The position numbers were made by a program, and so were the translations under genes. A model generated the notes under the pieces. The model had not been told where the DNA came from. It saw only the letters and a list, made by a program, of their open reading frames with translations, and did no database searches. A stretch of 64,000 nt of DNA from Panulirus ornatus (Eukaryota > Arthropoda > Malacostraca > Decapoda > Palinuridae), in NCBI RefSeq assembly GCF_036320965.1, contig NC_092249.1:2281614-2345613 (forward strand). Direction: 5' to 3'. Shown here one piece after another: positions 55,584 through 64,000 of this stretch. Each line of letters opens with the position of its first letter. Within the stretch, counting starts at the first letter, position 1.

Positions 55584-58500
55584 ACCTTCACTATTTAAAT
55601 ATCAAGAGGACTTTATCATACCATTAGTAAACTACAGAGATCTCTTTCTATGCCAAGAAGGCACGAGAAAAATAATGTACACTAATAAGTATATCCTACA
55701 AACAACCTTATATATACACAACTATCAACCTCATATTGAGCATACATGGTGAATCCATTTGAATTACATACATGGAACACAATGAAACTGAAGCAGTGAG
55801 GAGGAACATTTATCATATGTACCAGCAGGTGAGGAAAAACATGACAAGAAATGAAGAAATAAGTGACCCAAAGTTTTACGTGCAATTAAGAAGGGAGACC
55901 GGGACGAGAGGCCATCCCCACCACCCTCAACAACCTAGATGTGAAAGCAACTGCCTGAAGAAACTGATAGCCAAAGAGGCATGTTATGATACTTTCTGGA
56001 ACTAGTGCTAAGTGAGTGTGTGCATATTTGCTAAATGAAAAGAGGAAAAAAGAAATTTGATGAAAAACAGCCTAGGAAATGCACTGTTGGTTTGTGTGCT
56101 TGAGTGCTTCAGAGACTTTTACTACATGGGAAAGTACTAAATCCAACAAAAAGTGCTGGAAATTTGTATAAAAGAGTAATAAACAAAATGATATGAAGAG
56201 TGCAATGTATTTATAAACATATCATGAAAACTATAAAAACATGTAGCTTAGCGTATTCACCTTATTCACCAACAATGCTGTACCTCTGGCAGAAATCACA
56301 ATTAAAGTGAAAGAAAAAGTCATAGGAAACACAAACGAGACCACCACGTCCATCCCTCTTATCACCAGGCGAGGAAAGGTCATACCTGATGTGCCAATGA
56401 CAGGCTCTAATACATCTTACTCTCACACTAACATGCCAAAGCAAAAATACTTATATGATATGTGTATCTTTACACTATTTTTATGTATTTTTTATACTTT
56501 TGCTTGCAAATTTATTTTTTCACAAAGGATGTCATTTTTTGGCCCATGTGTAGGAATGAACATGGGAGGCATTGATGATACTTAAAGGTTGAGGGTTAAA
56601 AAGACAAGAAAAAGAGCCTTGATGCTACTGGGATCATCTCGATCAAAACCAAGCCCTTTTTTTTGTGGTGGACTCTTGAAACATTCAGTACAAATGATAT
56701 CTGCAAGAAGAAGTAAGGAAGGTAATGCCTCACAACAGAAAGTCAAAGTGTAAGAGTTCCACCTATGTTAATCTATGTATCAAAACTGCCAATCCTCTCT
56801 TTGTACCTCTCTTATTAGGCTCACATCTTAACAGGCTTTTTCCCCATTTTCATTTATACCAGGATCCTCATGCCCACCATTATTACCCATGAATGCAACA
56901 AAACCTACCCTTGCATTAATATTCCTAAGCATCCCTGACATTATTCCAATGAAAGTAACTTCAATACAATGCCATATTTTGAAGTCTTTCTGCTTTACAC
57001 TTGTTGGCTGTCACTGTGCTATTTCAAAATGAATCTCCTATCTAATTAAGTATATCTCGTTCTTTCCATAAATTATCAAGAAACTTCATAATGTTGAAAT
57101 ATGGCACATTTTATTTTTCTAAACAGAGTTAAGAAGTGTATCTTAAACTTTGATCATCTCTTGTCTTTGGTTATAAACTTTCTCAATCACTTCCAGCCTC
57201 TACTGCAATTAATTACTAAAAGTTCACATAAAACTTTTCTTATGGCAGCTCCACCATAATTTTTTATTCTTTTATCCTACAAGAGACTAGTATCTTATGA
57301 TCAACTTAACTATCTCAAGTACAAACATTAACCATCTGAAGCACTACTGTTTCATAAAACTAAGTTTTATGATCACACTCAAAATTCTGGACTTCCTATA
57401 TTACATGTACTATATACAAATAAATGAATGACTGAGCTTTCAAAGCAAGAACTCTTAAACATATAATGTCTGTTTCATGCCAATTCAAAAAATTTCCAGC
57501 CTATTTTTCAATAAATCACAAAAGTGCATCTGACACAGTTTTCACAAAAGCTAAGTTCCTTGATACAGTCTTTTGTTAATGAGAACTTCAACCTCACCAT
57601 AAAATCACACACACAAAAAAAGAGGCTAACAATATATTTCAAAATTCTTCCTAAACATGACGAACAAAAAATTCAAAAATCCACATTTTCCTTGAAAGTT
57701 AGTTATGCATTAGAAATATACTAGTGCATGAAATATACTAATGCAACACTAACCACATTCATTTCATCAACCCTTCTCCACAGGAAAATACTCGGTAACA
57801 TATTTCTAACTTTCCCGTGGAAACTTGCTTCTATCATGTATGATGAACATTGTTATAAAGTCTTCAAGATCTTTTGAGATGAGGGGTCTCTTTATACTAC
57901 CCTGGTCTTATCCTTAAGACAATTCCCAAAAGTACAAAAGTAATTCCAGCTTCAATCCAGGTGGTGGAAAACAACTTTTCTTCTCTGCATATGACATAAA
58001 AAATAATGCCTTTCAAATTTATAGGTAAATAGTCTCATTTGGTATGAAATACTCATTTATAATCAACCACTTCAATCAGCAAAACTGTTCAATCTAAAGA
58101 AAAGTTTACGTCTCAAAAATCATGAAAGCAACTTATAAAGAGAGAATACGATTTTTTCTTTGTATCATTCACTATTTACCATACCTACAACAGCAATGCT
58201 AATCATAAACCATTTTTGACTTGACATTTCATAACTATGACATTACCCATAGAGAGCTTTTCTCTACCAAAAGTACTTTTATGCAATCCAAGAACTATAC
58301 TACAGAAACAAATCTCATTCTACAGCTTTCTCATTTTGGGAGGCTGGTGTACTTTCCCTTATCTAACTATTATATATTCATATGCTAATATCAAGGCAAA
58401 CATTTTCAATTCAATGAATCATCCTAAGAAATCATTATGAAACAATTTTCCTGTATTTTAGGTTATATACCAGAGAAACCATGACTACTACTAATCTATA

Positions 58501-59562
58501 TATCTTCTTTTCAGATCTGAAAGACAAGAAGAACCAGAAATGCCTGCCTAACAACAAAAAATGTATATATAAATATATAAATAAGCACCAAACTATTCAT
58601 TTGCATTATTTCTTTAAAACTCCTTAAACCTATCATCTTAAAGAAGTTAATTCATTTACACAAGTTCCCTACAGGTTGGTTCAGGAAGTATAAGTGATTG
58701 AAAAAAAAATTATTTTACAAATTTATTATTCAACAGTATAATCAGTCAAGCAACAGTTTCGTACAGAGCAGAACGTAAGGTTTTCAGATGTCAGATTTTC
58801 CCATTATAATTCTGTATTCAAAATATAACATGCCCAAGGACAATCAAATAAAATTTCTTTGACTAATCTGACTTCACATACACTAAACAAAGAATAAGGA
58901 ACAATACTGACGTTATCTCCTAAGCCAAGTAATCGCACATACATTGGGACTCACACTAGGTAAATCTTCATTCACGCCAACGAGATTCATATTAATGATT
59001 CACATGAGCAATAATAAAATTTTCAAGTAAGGATGAAACTTACCTTATTATGACTCAATTCATGCATTTTACAGTATCAAAATATCTTTATATAATTATA
59101 TAAAAATCTCTCAGTTGAAGAATATCTACTTACAATTGAAATGTGAACACATTATGATGATTGAATACAACAGATCGGGATAAGGAGCATTAGTGAATGC
59201 TATGAACTACCAAAGTAAAAAATATGAATGAAAAATCAAACCCTACTCTGCATCCAGTAAAATATATATCAAGAAACATTCCATTCCATAATACCCTATT
59301 ATTATGCGACAGAGGTCAATAATCATGAACATTTGATATCTGGTAAATAAGATTTCAACAGGGAAAAATCTTATTTGCACTTGTCCTTGTAATGATTAAT
59401 TGACAACTTCACATGCAACCAGAGTAAGAAGGCAGTATAATTCCAAAAGCAAAATAAAACTAGAAAAAGGGCTACAATGGGACAAACAATTTATCTGGAC
59501 AAGATACAAAGTTGGCAAGTACCATGCTAGGCATTTAAAACCTGTATTTTCCTCAAATGCAA
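55584..59562. other. About 4 kb AT-rich, non-repetitive, no gene recognised
   Basis: Short frames only. The 77-codon plus-strand frame at 55,772-56,005 (EAVRRNIYHMYQQVRKNMTR) is the least biased, but it lacks a known domain. The region is likely intergenic or intronic. Confidence 0.55.
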
Positions 59563-59580
59563 TATTATATATATATATAT

Positions 59581-59651
<71 letters not shown>
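59563..59651. repeat. (TA)n microsatellite
   Basis: TA tract with one CTT interruption at about 59580. Confidence 0.98.
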
Positions 59652-59654
<3 letters not shown>

Positions 59655-61019
59655 ACCAAGTGTGCAATTTTGCCTGGCCAGATGTTTGGACCCTTAATTC
59701 CACTAGACTCACTTCGTTGGTATGATGCACATGAAATGAGTGGCAATAAAACTTATCCTAAGTCACACAGTTACCATGTTAAATGTTCTTTTCTAGAAAG
59801 AGAGAAAAAAAAGGACATCCCAATCACAGCAGTTTCCTTGCCAAACACTGACACCCTAACATTTAGTAAAAGTTCAATAATTTTGTATAACAGCATAATC
59901 TAACTTTAAGAGCAGGTTTGACAGTGACTCATCAACCGTATATGTCATTAAGCTGGTCCCTGTGCTACCCCAGCTTTGCAACAAATGCAAGTCATGTGGC
60001 CTTAAAGTACATAAAAGAACATGGTGCTGCACTTGCAAACATCCACAAATGTAAAAATGCTCCAGGTAAGATATCAAAGCAAACAAAATCCCTTCTTTGT
60101 TCACTGGTGCTACCTGGAGCATTCTATTTAGAACATACCAGCAATTATTTACAAAACCTGTTAAAACAAATTTCTTTTAAACTTAAGCTTGGTCTGATGG
60201 GTTATATACATTTCACTTCACACAAGCATCAGCAGAAATCAAAATTTCTTACTGGCACTTTCTGTGGCTTCACTCAAGTGAATTTTTTCATTAGTGTTCC
60301 ATTATATTTAATAAGTATTTCCATTAAATCAGCAAGAAAAAATTACCGGGAGAATAACATATCACAACAACTAAAGAAAGCAGGAACAAAAAGGTCAATA
60401 ACTACTTTAAATGATTATGATCCATTCCAAAGAACTTTTCAAAAACTGAAATAATCAATGACAAGAATCATGCTAAGTGCATGACACCTTCTCATGAAAC
60501 ATGCCACAGTTACATGATTGCTATGTAGCCAATAATGACTCAAGGGTAGAATGCTGAGACATTCCTCATCTCACTCAAACAAGCTTTGACACTCTTTACT
60601 TTTATATGTCTTTACCCTGTTCATTCTGGGACAACTTTTCCACCTCCTCAAAAGCTTAATCATTCTCCTCCTTGTCCACTTTATATCATTTCTTGTCTCT
60701 TTTTGTTTCAATCATGGTCTGGCCTCCATCAGGATTTCATGTATGTTACCAGAACCTCTGATAAAATGTATCTATGAGGTATGCATATGTTCATGTATAT
60801 GTTCAAGCAAAAGGTAGAAGTGGGGAAGGAGTACAGATGGGGGACATGAGAATAGTAAAAGGGCCACGGAGAACATACAGAGGGAAAGAACTGGGGAGAC
60901 TGGTAGAAGCACTGTGTCATTGTGCACATGTACATTTTTAAGATTATAATGGGGTGTCTCCTTTCAGTATATCATACATAACATAGTGTGGGTGTGCATG
61001 AGAGAAGAGGTAGTTTGTT
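59652..61019. other. AT-rich sequence with one 178-codon open frame
   Basis: The plus-strand frame 59,918-60,454 is long for AT-rich DNA and not repetitive, but is rich in K, N, S, I and L, shows no domain I recognise and lacks a good start context. Left as unproven. Confidence 0.3.
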
Positions 61020-61600
61020 CTTGAAGCTACTTCACTGTAGCAAGAAATGGCAGTTATGAAAAAATGTATCTGGAAGTTATGGATGAGTGTAAATAATTAG
61101 GAGTCAAGTTTAGTATTTATATAGTAAGCTGAAAGTACAATCATGCACAGAAAAAAAATTTGGGGTGCACTGAGAGCTTTAGTGAAAGATAATTTGGGTG
61201 AAGAGAAAGCAATATGCATGCAAGAAGGAGTACCTGTCCCAACACTGCTGTACAACTCAGAAACCCATGTGTATATAGGTCATGAAAGGTCATAAATTAA
61301 AAACAGTAAAGATGGATTAGAGGTATAAAACAGTTGGAATATGCAGAGCAGAAAGAATAAAGAATGAAGATGAGAAAGTTGTGTCAAGAAGTCATTATGA
61401 AGATGCATGAATTGAAATACTGTTGGATGGTATGCAGTATAGTACATAGCAGATGAGATATTGGTCAAGACACATAAAAGCATAGTAGAAGGCTCAAAGA
61501 TGAGACTTGGATCAAAGAAGCAATGGACAGACACAGTGAGGGAATAGGATCATTTCAGATGAAGATATTAAAGATGAATGATTAAATCAAATGCATGGAA
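61020..61600 (+). pseudogene. Decayed C-terminal end of a non-LTR retrotransposon reverse transcriptase
   Basis: In shifting plus-strand frames: ECK*LGVKFS (the EFKYLG block, about 61,085-61,114), ALRALVKDNLGEEKAICMQE and GVPVPTLLYNSET (61,167-61,265; canonical PVLLYGSETW), ICRAERIKNEDE (near 61,336), and GSKKQWTDTVRE (near 61,508; canonical GRPRKRWxDxV). Stops and frameshifts throughout. This order is the end of reverse transcriptase plus the C-terminal tail of non-LTR elements. Only the 3' end is present, as expected for a 5'-truncated insertion. Confidence 0.8.
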
Positions 61601-62548
61601 GGTATTCCACATATGGAAGTGGCGTAAAGGGAGACACCATTCTCAAATGACAAATTAACTTGTGCACAAGCTAAGGATGTCTGAGTGATGTTTGCTTCAT
61701 GCACTCCATCACAATACATTGGGAATGAAGTAATAGTAAAAGATGATAAAACTGCATCAGAATAACTGAGCTGTGAAGTCAATGTAACTGCATTTCAATG
61801 AAATCCCAAAAGGCAGGGCAATTTGTTCTTCGGATATATAAAGAAATTATAGCACAAAATTTTGAATCATTAACCTTAATGTGTGTCATATCCTAAAAAC
61901 GAAAACTTTTGAGTGACAAACCATTCTGCATAAAGTAAAAGTTATATATAACTGCTGACAAGTCACATGATCAATATTTATTAAGTAAATAATAGCTGGT
62001 ATGCAAATTTTGAATGACAAGACAACTATCCAAGGCTTTATAAGACTTCTGTATGACTTTGTTGTGACAGCCACATAAAAACCCAAATTGTCACAGTCAT
62101 ATAATCAACAGATCACAAACAAAGGGATTTAGTATATCTAAATAAAGAGAATAATGAAAAATCTAAGGGCATGTGGTGGACCATCTCCAAAAGACCCATT
62201 AGTTGCACTTCTATAAATTCATTAGGATATATAACAGCAGAAATAAGTTTTAATCAAGAGCCAACTAAGGCTTTTATCAACAATATCAGGATCTTAGGGT
62301 CCCAAAATGGGTTAATCCTTGCTATCTATGACACATGCAAAGACACTTTGGATATCCTGTAACTAATATGTGGTACAAGAAAATTAAATTCCTAGACAAT
62401 TTCATTTTCCTTCCCAGACAATAACAGTGTCAATCAGAAATAGTAAAGAATCATTCAGAAATCTTAATGAGAAAGGAAAGTTCTGCCCAAGACTTTCATT
62501 AAAGTTTAAGCTAGCAAGGATTAGCCCAATCAGCATGATAGACATGCC
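61601..62548 (-). other. Presumed 3' UTR and downstream region of the Patj-like gene
   Basis: Lies 3' of the terminal exon stop codon. Candidate poly(A) hexamers on the minus strand are ATTAAA at 62249-62254 and AATAAA at 61977-61982; I cannot tell which is used. No other feature recognised. Confidence 0.45.
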
Positions 62549-62905
62549 TTAGAAACTCTCAGACTTGACAAGTGCAGAGCTTCCTGGAGACACTCCTAGC
62601 AGCCCTGAATTCTCAGTCACAGTTTGTGAACTGTTGCCATCAATACCCTCTATAGGATCCATGGCACTACTCACCTGACCAGTTGACTCCAGAACGCTGA
62701 TAGGTTTGGCAACAGCAATAGACACAATGCCTTTTGGAGCTCCCTTAAGGGCTGCCACAGCTTGATCAAGGGTTGCATTTTCAAGATTGGTTCCATTTAC
62801 AGCAACCAGGCGGTCACCAGGAATTAGACGGCCATCCTTTTCAGCTACTCCTCCAGGAACTAAAGAACGAATCACAATAACAGTCTCTTGTGGGTTCAGG
62901 GGATC
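62549..62905 (-). CDS. Patj: Terminal exon of a Patj/INADL/MUPP1-type multi-PDZ scaffold
   Basis: On the minus strand a polypyrimidine acceptor (TTTTTTTCTGCTTTACAG|) opens an exon in frame: DPLNPQETVIVIRSLVPGGV, then GDRLVAVNGTNLENATLDQA, VAALKGAPKGIVSIAVAKPI, and a tail of about 48 residues ending SESF before TAA (118 codons). The first ~65 residues are the C-terminal three quarters of a PDZ domain: DP...VIVIRSLV strand, GG-A-DGRL loop, GDRL, and the helix LDQAVAALKGAP. The carboxylate-binding GLGF-type loop must be in the preceding exon, beyond the window or not recognised. These motifs match Patj/INADL and MPDZ PDZ domains, the scaffolds of the Crumbs apical polarity complex. A stop soon after this PDZ suggests the last PDZ of the protein. 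The exact ortholog (Patj versus MPDZ) is not settled. Confidence 0.88.
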   Translation of the reverse strand, partial: DPLNPQETVIVIRSLVPGGVAEKDGRLIPGDRLVAVNGTNLENATLDQAVAALKGAPKGIVSIAVAKPISVLESTGQVSSAMDPIEGIDGNSSQTVTENSGLLGVSPGSSALVKSESF

Positions 62906-63599
62906 CTGTAAAGCAGAAAAAAAGGGCTTTCAGATAAAAAAAACAACATGTAACTGTACATACTAATTACTATCTATTTATCTATACCTCTGATGTCTGT
63001 TCCAACTGGAACTCCCTCAGAGGGGTGGCCATGGCAAAAGTCTTCATAGCTAAAGAACTTAAGTGCCTCTTCTTACCCTTTAGTGCCTCACCCTTAACAG
63101 GCCACTAGCAAAAGGTAAAGTCTAGCAGAGTGTTTGCAGAGGCTCCTAATCTAATGACTAACCAATGTTCTAATGACTACTATCCTTTTCCTACCTACTA
63201 CTTCTACCTAATGTTTCTGCCCAATCATCCTGCCTAACTGTTCTCGCCTTTTATAGACTACTGCAGCAGGGTAATCTATTCTAGCTTCCCTTAGAGTGTC
63301 AAAATCTTTGTGACCTCTAATGAGGCAGCCTCATTTAAGGTGACCTGGCATCTCGCATGTCACACCGGCAATACGCATTATACACTGCGTTCTGGGTCAC
63401 GCTACTCAACCTACAGCAATACAGGCACTCTATCATTAATAATACACAAATACGTATGTCATACGACCTTTAAACAATGAGAGAAATGGCTAAATGTACG
63501 AGATACCCACCAATAAATCTTCTTTAATTTCATCCTGGCAACCCACATCTCTACAGAAGTGCCCGCAGGGTTACCAACTTCCAAGACATAAATAAATAA

Positions 63600-63603
<4 letters not shown>
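62906..63603 (-). other. Intron of the Patj-like gene
   Basis: Sequence upstream of the terminal exon. At 63,000-63,430 CCTAA/CTAATG phrases recur loosely (AATCTAATGACTAACCAATG, CCTACTACTTCTACC). It may be an unclassified dispersed repeat. No further PDZ-coding frame found. Confidence 0.55.

Positions 63604-63661
<58 letters not shown>
63604..63661. repeat. (TA)n microsatellite
   Basis: TA tract preceded by (AATA)n, inside the presumed intron. Confidence 0.98.
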
Positions 63662-63668
<7 letters not shown>

Positions 63669-64000
63669 TACACTGTGTTTCTGGGCATTCCTTTAATACA
63701 ATAGTACTGTACATATATATTTTGTGTACTTAGTATGTATTACTCTTCGTAATACATACATATGGTGTGTTCATTCAATTATCTCAATTTATATCATGAT
63801 ACAACAGGAATGGAGGTAAAAAATATAATGAACGTGCAATAAGTTTGCTGTCAATGTGTAACTCGTAGTTACAAACGCACAATCGCCGGTATTTGGGTTA
63901 TCAATTTGTATTTAATAAATGATGCAAAGGTTCAGCAGTATTGTAAATAATACATACGATATGCAATTAAAAACGTTATTAAAAGCTTCTGATAATTGCA
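63662..64000. other. AT-rich sequence, presumed intron
   Basis: No exon recognised. Confidence 0.5.

Noticed and set aside
59918..60454. 178-codon plus-strand open frame
   Set aside because: AT-driven composition, no domain, no splice or promoter evidence; kept only as a mention in the surrounding region.

Overview
This window looks like nuclear DNA from an arthropod, most probably a decapod crustacean. It has very dense long dinucleotide microsatellites, many minisatellites, tRNA-derived and other short dispersed repeats, split genes and an invertebrate-type Patj exon. Nothing suggests bacterial, organellar or viral DNA. The taxonomic call is inference from style and composition; the sequence does not prove it.

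Layout. Positions 1-49,200 are mostly repeats. Long (CA/GT)n, (CT/GA)n and (TA)n tracts occur every few hundred bases, between at least a dozen tandem arrays with periods from 15 to about 83 bp and several dispersed short elements. A 21-bp repeat (core ACGACGGTACGACCCTTGAG) recurs at eleven loci. It always reads forward on the left and reverse-complemented on the right of a spacer rich in CCTTTGACCT / AGGTCAAAGG, which is the architecture of a foldback-type inverted-repeat element. From about 49,200 to 64,000 the sequence becomes AT-rich, with few microsatellites, one decayed Tigger/pogo DNA transposon, one decayed non-LTR retrotransposon 3' end and one real gene end.

Genes. The only confident coding sequence is the terminal exon of a Patj/INADL/MUPP1-type multi-PDZ scaffold gene on the minus strand (62,549-62,905, with a splice acceptor just upstream); the rest of that gene lies beyond the right edge. 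Two short candidate exons have matching splice signals but no recognised homology: 9,741-9,791 (minus, a possible first coding exon) and 36,375-36,465 (plus). Almost all other open frames are translations of low-complexity repeats. No rRNA, intact tRNA or CRISPR was found.

Coordinates of degenerate repeats are accurate to roughly 10-20 bases; family assignments of decayed transposons rest on short conserved motifs read by eye.
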